A stretch of 11,817 nt of DNA from CAYXVJ01 sp964558445 (GCA_964558445.1 CAZLEA010000045.1:1-11817); one strand, 5' to 3'. Counted from the stretch's first letter, positions 1 through 7,370 are shown. Numbers and translations: made by a program. Notes: generated from the letters alone by a model not told the origin.

Positions 1-10
1 GGCAAAGGGT

Positions 11-39
11 TAAACAAGAGGGGCGAAATCTAGTATAAT
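11..39 (+). promoter_or_regulatory. Sigma-A-type promoter for the apeA operon
   Basis: A perfect -10 box TATAAT lies at 34-39. A 4-of-6 match to the -35 consensus (TAAACA) lies at 11-16, with the ideal 17-base spacer. Transcription would begin near position 46 and give a short leader of about 26 bases before the apeA start at 72. No operator is obvious; a tiny GAGT/ACTC dyad at 42-52 is too short to weigh. The call rests on consensus match only. Confidence 0.7.
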
Positions 40-71
40 AAGAGTCAAACTCAAGAATAGAAGGAGCCCCT

Positions 72-1502
72 ATGACTGAACAGAACAAATCGGATGAGAA
101 CCAAGCAGAAGCACTGAAGAAGAAGCTTCAGGTGAGCTTCACCAACGCTTGGGATCGCATCACGGATACCGAATTGAACGTGGCCAACGAATTGGTCGAA
201 GACTATAAGGTCTTCTTGGACAAGGCCAAGACCGAGCGCGAGTTCGTCGAAGAAGCCGTCCATGAGCTCGAAGCAGCAGGCTATGTACACGTCCGCAGTA
301 AGGACAAGCTTGTCGCCGGTGACAAGGTCTACACCACGGTCCACAAGAAGGGCCTAGTCGCTGCCGTCGTCGGCACCGATGCGGTAGAGAACGGATTCAA
401 TATCGTCGGTGCACACGTCGACTCACCGCGCCTGGACCTGAAGCCTTACCCCGTTTACGAGGACAACGAGCTCGTCTTACTGAAGACGCACTACTACGGT
501 GGCGTCAAGAAGTATCAGTGGGCTGCGATCCCGCTGGCTCTGCACGGTACGGTTGTGAAGCCGGACGGCGAAGTGGTCAAGATCTCGATCGGTGAGAAGG
601 ATTCGGATCCCATCTTCACCATCAGCGATTTGTTGCCGCACCTCGGTCGTGAGCAGATGACGAAGACGGCAAGCCAGGTCATCACGGGCGAAGAGTTGAA
701 CATCTTGTTCGGTGCCCGTCCGTACCCGGAGACATGCTCCGATCGCTTCAAGCTCGCGGTACTGGACCTACTCTACAAGGACTACGGTATCACGGAGCAC
801 GACCTCACATCGGCTGAGCTCTATATGGTACCGGCATACAAGGCCAGAGATATCGGTCTGGACCGCAGCCTCGTCGGCGCTTACGGCCACGACGACCGCG
901 TCTGCTCCTATCCTGCACTCGCTGCCTTGAAGGCGGTCGATACGCCCAAGAAGACAGCTGTCATCCTCTTGACCGACAAGGAAGAGGTCGGTTCACAGGG
1001 TAACACCGGTGCGAACTCGAAGATCTACGAGACCTTCCTCGCAGACGTCTATGCTCGTGCGAACGGCAAGTACGACGAACTCGGCTTCCGCTATGCGCTC
1101 GAGAACAGCCAGATGCTCTCTGCTGACGTGACGAACGCATTTGACCCGACCTTCGCCTCCGTATCCGATCCGAAGAACTCTTCTTACCTCGGACGCGGTA
1201 TCGGCCTCGTCAAGGCGACAGGTGCCGGCGGTAAGGGCGGAGCAAGCGATGCGAACGCCGAATTCATGGCAGCGGTCACGTCCGTCTTCGATCAGCACAA
1301 TGTGGCTTGGCAGACAGGCGAAATGGGCAAGGTGGATCAGGGAGGCGGCGGTACGATCGCCAAGTTCTTTGCCAACCTTGGTATCAACGTCTTGGATTGT
1401 GGTGTGCCCGTACTGAGCATGCACGCCCCCTTCGAAGTGGTCCATCGCCTCGATGTGTACTACACCTACTTGGCCTATAAGGTCTTCATGGAGAAACTCT
1501 AA
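72..1502 (+). CDS. apeA: M18-family metalloaminopeptidase (aminopeptidase 1 type)
   Basis: This is a cytoplasmic, probably dinuclear-zinc aminopeptidase that removes N-terminal residues from peptides. At 476 residues it is close to the usual length of bacterial M18 enzymes, which assemble as large oligomers. The family's metal and catalytic signatures are all visible: AHVDSPRLD with His115 and Asp117, GHDDR with Asp274/Asp275, DKEEVGSQG with Glu304/Glu305, SADVTNAFDP with Asp352, and SMHAPFEVVHRLD with His451. The YGGVKKYQW and DLLPHLGRE segments are typical of the aminopeptidase 1 branch. There is no signal peptide. The start at 72 is supported by AGAAGGAG at 59-66, 5 bases upstream, and by a consensus promoter. 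A small membrane-protein gene follows after 3 bases, so the two are almost certainly cotranscribed. The family call is firm; the preferred N-terminal residue cannot be read from sequence. Confidence 0.95.
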   Translation: MTEQNKSDENQAEALKKKLQVSFTNAWDRITDTELNVANELVEDYKVFLDKAKTEREFVEEAVHELEAAGYVHVRSKDKLVAGDKVYTTVHKKGLVAAVVGTDAVENGFNIVGAHVDSPRLDLKPYPVYEDNELVLLKTHYYGGVKKYQWAAIPLALHGTVVKPDGEVVKISIGEKDSDPIFTISDLLPHLGREQMTKTASQVITGEELNILFGARPYPETCSDRFKLAVLDLLYKDYGITEHDLTSAELYMVPAYKARDIGLDRSLVGAYGHDDRVCSYPALAALKAVDTPKKTAVILLTDKEEVGSQGNTGANSKIYETFLADVYARANGKYDELGFRYALENSQMLSADVTNAFDPTFASVSDPKNSSYLGRGIGLVKATGAGGKGGASDANAEFMAAVTSVFDQHNVAWQTGEMGKVDQGGGGTIAKFFANLGINVLDCGVPVLSMHAPFEVVHRLDVYYTYLAYKVFMEKL

Positions 1503-1505
1503 ACG

Positions 1506-2171
1506 ATGAGCGAACAGCAGCCACGGAAGCCCAATCCGAATCAAGGCAGTGATCTTATGACTAAGCTTGAAGCCCTTATGAAGCGCGCCAAACAAGCGGG
1601 CCTAAGAGGCATGCAGCAAGTCCGCATAGCGCTTAACAAACTTGCCGCGAAATCGAAGCAAACCGTTGCTTCGATCAAACAGAAGTGGCAGGATCGATCC
1701 GGTCCGGAAGTGCGAGATCCGAAGCTTCATACTGCCGAGGAACAAGGTGAGACGCCTACTGTGATTGCTGCCGTGGCAGATGATCCCGGCCAGAGCGAGA
1801 TTGAGAAGAGCCCTCGCACCATAGCCAAGGGGACGGCTATCGTAGCCGGCGGCATCGGCAAATTGACTGCGACGGTCAAGACCGTAATCGACAACAAGCG
1901 TCGGAAGAGCTCCATGTACAAGCCCTACCAATACAAGGGCGTACAGAGCCGCTTGAAACGTCACAGCAGGCAGAAGGTCTACAGGCTCAAGGGCTACACG
2001 ACAGTTGCCCGCGTGAACCGGAAGCGGCGGCGCGAGTACATCCGTCGTCAGCGCAACATCCTCTTGATCTCGGCCGCCATAATCGTGGCGATTATCGTCA
2101 TCTTCATGTGGATCGATCCGATTCCGAAGCTAAACCAGCTGCTGCACGACCTGGGCTTCTTATCGCCCTAG
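1506..2171 (+). CDS. Hypothetical basic protein with a C-terminal membrane anchor
   Basis: I do not recognise this 221-residue protein. Residues 1-60 are Lys/Arg/Gln-rich and probably helical (KLEALMKRAKQAG and following). Residues about 75-105 are more acidic and look unstructured. Residues about 135-183 are strongly basic, ending in RKRRREYIRRQRN. One clear transmembrane segment follows at about 184-202, then a 19-residue tail. The positive-inside rule predicts a cytoplasmic N-terminal region with the tail outside. There is no signal peptide and no enzymatic motif. It starts 3 bases after the apeA stop, so it shares that transcript. The start at 1506 has GGAG at 1490-1493, 12 bases away, which is long. 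An in-frame ATG at 1557 (Met18), with AAGG upstream, is a credible alternative. Composition matches its neighbours. That it is a real gene is likely from length, operon position and ordered composition; its function is unknown. Confidence 0.75.
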   Translation: MSEQQPRKPNPNQGSDLMTKLEALMKRAKQAGLRGMQQVRIALNKLAAKSKQTVASIKQKWQDRSGPEVRDPKLHTAEEQGETPTVIAAVADDPGQSEIEKSPRTIAKGTAIVAGGIGKLTATVKTVIDNKRRKSSMYKPYQYKGVQSRLKRHSRQKVYRLKGYTTVARVNRKRRREYIRRQRNILLISAAIIVAIIVIFMWIDPIPKLNQLLHDLGFLSP

Positions 2172-2200
2172 ATCAACTCGTTTAGACAAGCACCAATAAT

Positions 2201-2240
2201 ACAAGAACGCCGAGTAAGTTATCTACTCGGCGTTTCTTGT
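2201..2240. terminator. Bidirectional hairpin terminator between converging operons
   Basis: The arms AACGCCGAGTA (2206-2216) and TACTCGGCGTT (2224-2234) pair perfectly around a 7-base loop. The stem extends through ACAAG/CTTGT (2201-2205 and 2236-2240) with one bulged T. On the plus strand it is followed by the T-rich run TCTTGTTGTTCTTATT, suiting termination of the apeA operon. On the minus strand the stem is followed by a weaker T/A-rich run, suiting termination 58 bases after the livF stop. The position between two convergent operons supports a dual role. Confidence 0.85.
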
Positions 2241-2297
2241 TGTTCTTATTCACTTATCTTCCAAGAACTTCTCAGATCTTCTCCCAAACCCTAGATT

Positions 2298-3032
2298 CTA
2301 TGAACCGAGGTAAGCCGCCTGAATTCGCTCATCGTGAAGCAGTGCGATTGCGGGACCGGTCATACGGATGTGGCCGGTTTCGAGCACATAGGCTCGATCT
2401 GCAAGCTGGAGTGCCATCGAAGCATTCTGCTCGACTAACAAAATGGTGGTGCCACCTGCCGCAATCTCCTTGATACGGTTGAAGATTTCTTGGGTCAACA
2501 CAGGCGAGAGGCCCATGGACGGCTCGTCCAAGAGGAGCAAGCGCGGCTTGGACATCAGGGCACGACCGATCGCCAGCATCTGCTGTTCGCCACCGGAGAG
2601 GGTTCCTGCCTTCTGATCCCTGCGCTCTTCCAAACGAGGGAAGAAGTGGTAGGCTTGTGCCAAGCCCTTTTGTATCTCTTCCTTGGATTTCACGAGATAG
2701 CCGCCCATCAAGAGGTTATCTTCGACCGACAAACCGGTGAAGACACGGCGCCCTTCCGGTACATGGGCCAAGCCCGCCTTGACGATCTGATGGGGTAAGA
2801 CCTTCTTCAGGTTCTTGCCATCAAACACGATCTCGCCGCTTCTGGCCGTGAGTATGCCGCTAATGGTCTGGAGGATTGTCGTCTTACCGGCTCCGTTGGC
2901 CCCGATAAGCGAGATGATCTCGCCTTCGTTTACATGGAAACTGATACCCTTGATCGCGTGAATCGCTCCATAGTAAACCTGGAGGTCTTGGACATCGAGA
3001 ATTGTCTTCGCTTGTTTGTTCATATCACTCAT
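2298..3032 (-). CDS. livF: Branched-chain amino acid ABC transporter, ATP-binding protein LivF
   Basis: This is one of the two cytoplasmic ATPases that power the Liv importer. The 244 residues match the usual LivF length. The Walker A motif GANGAGKTT is at 44-52, the LivF-type AHVPEGRRVF segment at 89-98, the ABC signature LSGGEQQ at 145-151, and Walker B LLLLDEP at 165-171. The switch position reads VEQN instead of the usual His, which is characteristic of LivF/BraG proteins and not a defect. The start codon overlaps the livG stop (ATGA), indicating translational coupling. GGAGG at 3039-3043 lies 6 bases before the ATG and supports this start over the internal Met4. It is the last gene of the operon, with a terminator just downstream. 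Subfamily is confident; the transported substrate is inferred. Confidence 0.95.
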   Translation of the reverse strand: MSDMNKQAKTILDVQDLQVYYGAIHAIKGISFHVNEGEIISLIGANGAGKTTILQTISGILTARSGEIVFDGKNLKKVLPHQIVKAGLAHVPEGRRVFTGLSVEDNLLMGGYLVKSKEEIQKGLAQAYHFFPRLEERRDQKAGTLSGGEQQMLAIGRALMSKPRLLLLDEPSMGLSPVLTQEIFNRIKEIAAGGTTILLVEQNASMALQLADRAYVLETGHIRMTGPAIALLHDERIQAAYLGS

Positions 3033-3865
3033 GCCGGGCCTCCGATGATTTGGATCTGATCTGCCAGGGCGGGATCATAGTCCTCTTGATTCAATAGCTC
3101 GTCTAGGGGTGTACCGAGGTACGCCTTGATAACTTGCTTGTTCTTGCGGATTTCCTCGGGCTTACCGGCCGCGATCACTTGACCGTAATCGAGTACGATC
3201 AGGCGTTCGCAGATACCCATGACGAGGTTCATATCATGCTCAATCAAGACGACGGCTAATTCGAACTCGTCTCGGATCAGGCGAATCGTATCCATCAGCT
3301 CTTGCGTCTCTGTCGCGTTCATGCCTGCAGCCGGCTCATCGAGGAGCAGGATCTGGGGAGCCGCCGCGAGTGCACGACAGATCTCTAGCTTGCGCTGCTG
3401 TCCGTAGGGCAGGTTTCGCGCTTGGATATGAGCGATGTCTGCCATACCGAATAGATCAAGCAATTCGAAGGCCTCGCGCGTATAACGCGCCTCTTCCTTC
3501 CAGTAGCTTGGTAGGCGAAGTATGCTGGCCGTCAGACTATAACGGCCCTGGTTGTGGAAGCCGATACGGATGTTGTCGAGGGCAGATAGGCCCTTATAGA
3601 GCCTGATATTCTGGAAGGTTCGGACCATACCGAGGTCTACCGTCTGCCAGGTTTCGTTATTGATCAGCGACTTACCGGCCAAGAAGAGGTCTCCGCCTGT
3701 CGGCTGGTACACAGAGGTCAAGATGTTGAAGACGGTTGTCTTACCGGCACCGTTCGGGCCGATGAGGCCGACGATCTCACCGCGGTCGACCGAGAAACTG
3801 ACGTTGTTCACTGCCTTCAAGCCGCCAAATTCAATACATATCTTATCTACTTCGAGTAAGGGCAT
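3029..3865 (-). CDS. livG: Branched-chain amino acid ABC transporter, ATP-binding protein LivG
   Basis: This is the second ATPase of the importer and would pair with LivF under the LivH-LivM membrane channel. The protein has 278 residues. Walker A GPNGAGKTT is at 36-44 and the Q-loop segment VRTFQNIRL at about 81-89. The LivG-type signature LPYGQQRKLEICRAL begins at 152; this subfamily uses YGQQR where most ABC proteins have SGGQ. Walker B ILLLDEP is at 172-178 and the switch histidine in EHD is His210. GGAGG at 3872-3876 sits 6 bases ahead of the ATG. The gene begins 14 bases after the livM stop and overlaps livF by 4 bases. The C-terminal 40 residues follow the LivG pattern of a short extension after the ATPase core. 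Nothing is missing. Confidence 0.95.
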   Translation of the reverse strand: MPLLEVDKICIEFGGLKAVNNVSFSVDRGEIVGLIGPNGAGKTTVFNILTSVYQPTGGDLFLAGKSLINNETWQTVDLGMVRTFQNIRLYKGLSALDNIRIGFHNQGRYSLTASILRLPSYWKEEARYTREAFELLDLFGMADIAHIQARNLPYGQQRKLEICRALAAAPQILLLDEPAAGMNATETQELMDTIRLIRDEFELAVVLIEHDMNLVMGICERLIVLDYGQVIAAGKPEEIRKNKQVIKAYLGTPLDELLNQEDYDPALADQIQIIGGPA

Positions 3866-3879
3866 ACATGGCCTCCAAT

Positions 3880-5049
3880 CTAGCGTTTACCGCGCTTGCT
3901 TTTTTCTGCCGAGCTGTCCTTGGCTCGTTCCGGACTCTTGCGTTTGGTGAGAAGGGTACCGTCTACGGGCTTATTCTCCTCGGGTTCCATACTCGATCCG
4001 CCGACGCCTGCACTGCGCTTATAAGCCGGGATAACGGCCTCTTGTTCACTCACAGTCTGGAAGGGGAGGTAGGGCATACGCTTGCCGAATAGATGCAAGA
4101 CACGATTACTCGTATTGTAGAAGAGTCGCTGCGAGAGCTCCTTTTGGCCAAATAAGCCGGAGGGCTTGAAGATCATGAGTACAATTAGCATCACGGCATA
4201 GAGAATCATGCGATAGTCTTCGAAACCGCGTAGCATCTCAGGCAGCCAAGTGAGGATCGCCGCCGAGAACACGGAGCCCGTGACCGAACCCATACCACCG
4301 AAGACGACCATGACCATGAAGTCGATCGAGTAATTATAGTTGAATTTATCGGGGTTCAAGATGCCCTGATAGTGGGCAAAGAGCGCGCCGCCAACCCCCG
4401 CCAGGGTAGCCGAGATGACAAACGCCAGCATCTTGAAGCGTGTCGTGTTGATACCCGATGCCTCCGCCGCGATGTCATCTTCGCGAATCGCGAGAATCGC
4501 ACGACCGTGTCTCGATCGAATCAGCGCATACACGATATAGATTGTGAAGATCAAGAAGACATAGGTAATTGGGAAGGTCGTCAGAAGCGGGATGCCGTTG
4601 AGACCTCTGGCACCGCCGGTAAACGGGAGGGTACGGGCGATGATCGTGATGATCTCACTGAAGGCAAGCGTGATGATCGCCAGGTAGTCGCCGCGCAGAC
4701 GAAGCGCCGGGATACCGATCAGGGCGCCGACGACAGCGGACATAATCGCAGCCAGCACGATGCCGAGCGCGAGACCCGCGTAGGGAGACAGACCGCTATG
4801 TAAACTGACAAGCGATGCGGTGTAAGCACCAACCGCCATGAAGCCTGCATGACCGAGAGCCAGCTCACCTAGCAAACCGGTGGCGAGGTTCAGGGCAACC
4901 GTCACGATTGCGTTGATACCGATCAGGATCAAGATACCCTGATAGTAGCGATTGATCCAACCTACATGGAAGGTAAAGAGGAACGCAAGCAAGACCAATA
5001 CCGCAAGCAAGCCATTTAAGACATATTGTAGAATTTTTCGTTTTGGCAT
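3880..5049 (-). CDS. livM: Branched-chain amino acid ABC transporter permease LivM, with long charged C-terminal tail
   Basis: This inner-membrane permease is predicted to form the channel with LivH. The N-terminal 290 or so residues are hydrophobic with multiple membrane helices. They carry typical LivM segments: NLATGLLGELALGHAGFMAVGAY, split by a helix break, then RLRGDYLAIITLAFSEI, and the ATPase-coupling loop GRAILAIREDDIAAEASGIN. The core ends at KPSGLFGQKEL (about 295-305). Beyond it lies an extra tail of about 84 residues, rich in Lys, Glu and Ser and ending in KSKRGKR, which ordinary LivM proteins of about 300-350 residues lack. The start at 5049 is 8 bases after the livH stop and has only a weak AGGT ribosome site, so translation is probably coupled to livH. 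The family call is confident; the role of the tail is unknown. Confidence 0.93.
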   Translation of the reverse strand: MPKRKILQYVLNGLLAVLVLLAFLFTFHVGWINRYYQGILILIGINAIVTVALNLATGLLGELALGHAGFMAVGAYTASLVSLHSGLSPYAGLALGIVLAAIMSAVVGALIGIPALRLRGDYLAIITLAFSEIITIIARTLPFTGGARGLNGIPLLTTFPITYVFLIFTIYIVYALIRSRHGRAILAIREDDIAAEASGINTTRFKMLAFVISATLAGVGGALFAHYQGILNPDKFNYNYSIDFMVMVVFGGMGSVTGSVFSAAILTWLPEMLRGFEDYRMILYAVMLIVLMIFKPSGLFGQKELSQRLFYNTSNRVLHLFGKRMPYLPFQTVSEQEAVIPAYKRSAGVGGSSMEPEENKPVDGTLLTKRKSPERAKDSSAEKSKRGKR

Positions 5050-5057
5050 CTTGCTAC

Positions 5058-5945
5058 CTACACTTTCTCTTTGGTTGCCTTGCCAAGCAGGCCGGCAGGT
5101 TTGAACAGAAGAACGAGGATCAAGACGACAAATACGGCTGCTTCCGACAACTGCGAGTAGCCGGCAGGCATGTAGGCCGCGGTCAGACTCTCAATGATAC
5201 CGAGCAAGAAGCCGCCGATCATGGCACCGGGGATGATGCCGATACCGCCGAGCACCGCCGCGATGAAGGCCTTGATACCGGGCATCGCACCGATATAGGG
5301 GCCGATCTGCGGGAAGGAGAAGAGGTAGAGCACGGCTGCGAAGGCTGCGAGTGCCGAACCGATCGCAAACGTGATCGTAATTACCTGATTGACGTTGATG
5401 CCCATCAATTGTGCGGCCTTCGTATCTTCGGAGACCGCGATCATCGCCTTACCTGTCCTGCTCTTCGTGACAAACAGATGCAGGATGATCATCAAGACGA
5501 GCGCAAGTCCGATACTGATCAATGACATGATGTTAATCGTATTCGTACCGATGACGATGTTTGGCAAGCCGGCTGTGACGCTCGGGAAGCGTCTCGGGGC
5601 AGAACCGAAGATGATCATCGCCAGATTCTGTAACAATAAGCTGACGCCGATCGCCGTGATGAGCGCCGATAGGCGAGAGGCGTTACGAAGCGGCTTGTAA
5701 GCGATCCGCTCGATAACGACACCGATCAGTGCCGTACCCGCCATACTGACCGGGATCGCAATATAGATCGGTAGGCCCAATTCCGTCAAGGCCAATAAGG
5801 CAATATAGCCACCGACCATCATCAGATCGCCGTGGGCGAAATTAATCAATTTAACAATGCCATAAACCATCGTATAACCCAGGGCGACCAGGGCATAGAT
5901 GGCTCCTATCTGCAGACCGTTCAGTAATTGATTGATTAGATACAT
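5058..5945 (-). CDS. livH: Branched-chain amino acid ABC transporter permease LivH
   Basis: This is the partner permease of LivM. At 295 residues it has the standard LivH length and is hydrophobic throughout. Diagnostic segments are QIGAIYALVALGYTMVYGI near the N terminus, INFAHGDLMMVGGY at about 34-47, the ATPase-coupling loop GKAMIAVSEDTKAAQLMGIN, the glycine-rich VLGGIGIIPGAMIGG, and the terminal LLFKPAGLLGK. Most relatives have a basic Arg/Lys-rich loop near the VSEDTKAA position, so this loop is slightly more acidic than usual but keeps the Ala and Gly positions. GAGGAG at 5954-5959, 8 bases before the ATG, fixes the start. It lies downstream of livJ across a 74-base gap that contains a hairpin, which may set its level below that of the binding protein. 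Confidence 0.95.
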   Translation of the reverse strand: MYLINQLLNGLQIGAIYALVALGYTMVYGIVKLINFAHGDLMMVGGYIALLALTELGLPIYIAIPVSMAGTALIGVVIERIAYKPLRNASRLSALITAIGVSLLLQNLAMIIFGSAPRRFPSVTAGLPNIVIGTNTINIMSLISIGLALVLMIILHLFVTKSRTGKAMIAVSEDTKAAQLMGINVNQVITITFAIGSALAAFAAVLYLFSFPQIGPYIGAMPGIKAFIAAVLGGIGIIPGAMIGGFLLGIIESLTAAYMPAGYSQLSEAAVFVVLILVLLFKPAGLLGKATKEKV

Positions 5946-5968
5946 ATTAGAAGCTCCTCAACTGCACA

Positions 5969-5999
5969 AAGGCTGCGGGATCGATCACCCCGCAGCCTT
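5969..5999 (-). terminator. Intercistronic hairpin between livJ and livH (attenuator or mRNA stabiliser)
   Basis: GGCTGCGGG (5971-5979) pairs with CCCGCAGCC (5989-5997), extended by AA/TT on the outside, giving an 11-bp G+C-rich stem with a 9-base loop. On the minus strand the stem is followed by only TTTG, so the U-run is short and termination should be partial. Such a stem after a binding-protein gene is commonly associated with partial read-through or protection of the upstream message, yielding more binding protein than permease. That role is inference; the stem itself is plain in the sequence. Confidence 0.75.
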
Positions 6000-6019
6000 C
6001 CGAATGACAAATATAGAGA

Positions 6020-7204
6020 TTAACGAACGATTTCTAACTTATCTTCGAGCTCGTATGCACCATTCTCGATACGGATGACCGTGACTTCCTTGTTCGGGTC
6101 ACCGCTCTCATCGAAGGTCAGGTTACCTGTCACACCGGCGTAATCCAGAGCGGCCATGGCATCAATAATGGCTTGGCTATCGGTCGAACCGGCTTCTTGG
6201 ATGGCCTGAACCATCATCATGGCGGAGTCATAACCGAGGGCTGCAAATGAGATGGGCTTCTCGCCGTACTCATCTTCGTAAGCCTTGACGAAGTCCGTGA
6301 CCTTCTTGCTATCGTCTTCTGCAAAGAAGTGGTTTGTGAAGTAGACGCCGTCTGCTTCGGTCGGGTTGTCGTCTTCGACCTGAGTCAAGATACCGTCCCA
6401 ACCGTCACCACCGAGGACCGCACCGTTGATACCGGCTGCACGTGCCTGCTGGAGGATCAAGATGTTCGTGCCGTAGTAATCGGGTACGAAGAGGACATCG
6501 GGATTGCTCTGTGCGATACGGGTCAACTGCGTCGAGAAGTTTGTCGTATCTGCAGGGTAGCTCTCGTTAGCGGTAATCTCGAGGCCCAGGCTCTTGGCTT
6601 GTGCTTCGAAGGCTTCGGCCAGACCTACAGAGTAGTCGTCTGCTGCGTTATAGATAATTGCTGCGGTCTTGGCATCCAGACTCTTGCTGGCGAAGTCTGC
6701 CATGATAACGCCCTGGTCAGGATCGATGAAGCAAACGCGGAACACGTTATCGCCTTGCTTCGTGACGTCTGCGGCTGTAGCGGTAGCCGTCAGCATCGGC
6801 ATGTTGATCGTTGCTGCGCGTTGGGCGACGGCGATCGTCGGCTTCGAGGTGACGTCACCTAGCAGAGCGACAATCTTGTTCTCTTCGACTAAGCGGTTGA
6901 AGGCCGTGATTGCCTCTTGCTCATCGCCCTTCTCATCGAGAAGAACCAAGTCAATCTTCTTACCGTCAATACCGCCGGCTTCGTTCACTTCCTTAATTGC
7001 AAGCTTAACACCGTTGGATGCCGCAATACCGTAAACCGATACCGCACCCGTAAGCGGAGCGAGCGCACCGACCGTGATGGTCTCTTCGGAACCTTCTGAC
7101 TCCTTGCCCTTGTCACTGTTGCCGCAAGCGGTAACGGTAACCAAAGCCAAGGCTGCAACCAGGACGGATGCCATCATGCGTTTAAACCTAAAGCTCTTTT
7201 TCAT
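6020..7204 (-). CDS. livJ: Lipoprotein substrate-binding protein of the Liv-type ABC transporter
   Basis: This extracellular lipoprotein captures the ligand and delivers it to LivHM. It has 394 residues. A basic n-region (MKKSFRFKR), a hydrophobic stretch and the lipobox VTAC place the lipidated cysteine at Cys27. A Ser/Glu-rich linker follows. The mature part (from about residue 42, ITVGALAPLTGAVSVYG) is a two-lobed periplasmic-binding-protein type 1 fold of the LivJ/LivK group, with conserved segments EVNEAGGIDGKKI, LLGDVTSKPTIAVA, YNAADDYSVGLA, VPDYYGTN and LGGDGWDG. The start at 7204 has GGGGGA at 7211-7216, 6 bases away, and a consensus promoter behind it. Being first in the operon and separated from livH by a stem-loop is typical. 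The ligand could be Leu/Ile/Val, but this family also binds other amino acids, amides and aromatics, so specificity is unproven. Confidence 0.93.
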   Translation of the reverse strand: MKKSFRFKRMMASVLVAALALVTVTACGNSDKGKESEGSEETITVGALAPLTGAVSVYGIAASNGVKLAIKEVNEAGGIDGKKIDLVLLDEKGDEQEAITAFNRLVEENKIVALLGDVTSKPTIAVAQRAATINMPMLTATATAADVTKQGDNVFRVCFIDPDQGVIMADFASKSLDAKTAAIIYNAADDYSVGLAEAFEAQAKSLGLEITANESYPADTTNFSTQLTRIAQSNPDVLFVPDYYGTNILILQQARAAGINGAVLGGDGWDGILTQVEDDNPTEADGVYFTNHFFAEDDSKKVTDFVKAYEDEYGEKPISFAALGYDSAMMMVQAIQEAGSTDSQAIIDAMAALDYAGVTGNLTFDESGDPNKEVTVIRIENGAYELEDKLEIVR

Positions 7205-7219
7205 TTCAATTCCCCCGTT

Positions 7220-7238
7220 CTTGTAGTGAATTTACAAG
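7220..7238. promoter_or_regulatory. Inverted repeat spanning the predicted liv transcription start
   Basis: The arms CTTGTA (7220-7225) and TACAAG (7233-7238) are perfect inverted copies separated by 7 bases. The repeat begins immediately downstream of the liv -10 box and covers the predicted +1 (near 7232). A repressor bound here would block transcription of livJHMGF. Alternatively, it could form a weak hairpin near the 5' end of the message, just upstream of the ribosome site. The repeat is seen directly; its function is inferred. Confidence 0.4.
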
Positions 7239-7267
7239 ATTCTAGCGAGTGGAAGTGAAACTGTAAA
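7239..7267 (-). promoter_or_regulatory. Sigma-A-type promoter of the livJHMGF operon
   Basis: On the minus strand, TTTACA (7267-7262) and TAGAAT (7244-7239) each match consensus at 5 of 6 positions and are spaced by exactly 17 bases. The predicted start of transcription near 7232 gives a leader of about 28 bases to the livJ ATG. A TTGACA hexamer further upstream (7282-7277) has no good partner -10 box at the right distance, so I prefer this pair. Confidence 0.75.
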
Positions 7268-7277
7268 GACAAAATAT

Positions 7278-7298
7278 GTCAATCGTAAGCGTTTTGAC
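7278..7298. promoter_or_regulatory. Interrupted dyad upstream of the liv -35 box, possible regulator site
   Basis: GTCAA (7278-7282) and TTGAC (7294-7298) form an inverted repeat with an 11-base gap. It is centred near 7288, about 56 bases before the predicted start. Position and spacing would suit an activator binding just upstream of RNA polymerase, for example a LysR-type regulator. No regulator gene lies in this window, and five-base arms can occur by chance, so this is only a candidate. Confidence 0.3.
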
Positions 7299-7350
7299 GG
7301 CAACGGTGGTCTTTGATGCATTTTTATGAACGAATAAGAAACGTGAAACC

Positions 7351-7370
7351 AAAAGATATCCGGTCGGATC
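7351..7370 (-). terminator. Weak hairpin after the recombinase gene, possible terminator
   Basis: About 20 bases beyond the recombinase stop the minus strand carries the palindrome ATCCG-AC-CGGAT (7369-7358), followed closely by TTTT (7354-7351). A real hairpin would keep only about 4 base pairs with a 4-base loop, so termination strength is doubtful. The remaining DNA between the recombinase stop and livJ holds the liv promoter elements and no gene. Confidence 0.25.

Noticed and set aside
42..52. GAGT-CAA-ACTC dyad near the apeA transcription start
   Set aside because: Four-base arms are too short to separate from chance.
993..1595. A 200-codon minus-strand frame across the apeA/hypothetical junction
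   Set aside because: It lies opposite the metal-binding core of the M18 enzyme and has no family resemblance or ribosome site; treated as a shadow.
4372..4803. A plus-strand frame rich in Arg, Asp and Gln opposite livM
   Set aside because: Its odd composition is what results from reading the complement of hydrophobic membrane-helix codons; not a real gene.
2298..7204. Urea transporter (urtABCDE) as an alternative identity for the five-gene ABC operon
   Set aside because: Gene order is similar, but there are no urease genes nearby, and the binding protein has LivJ-type segments rather than the distinctive UrtA ones. The ligand is still unproven.
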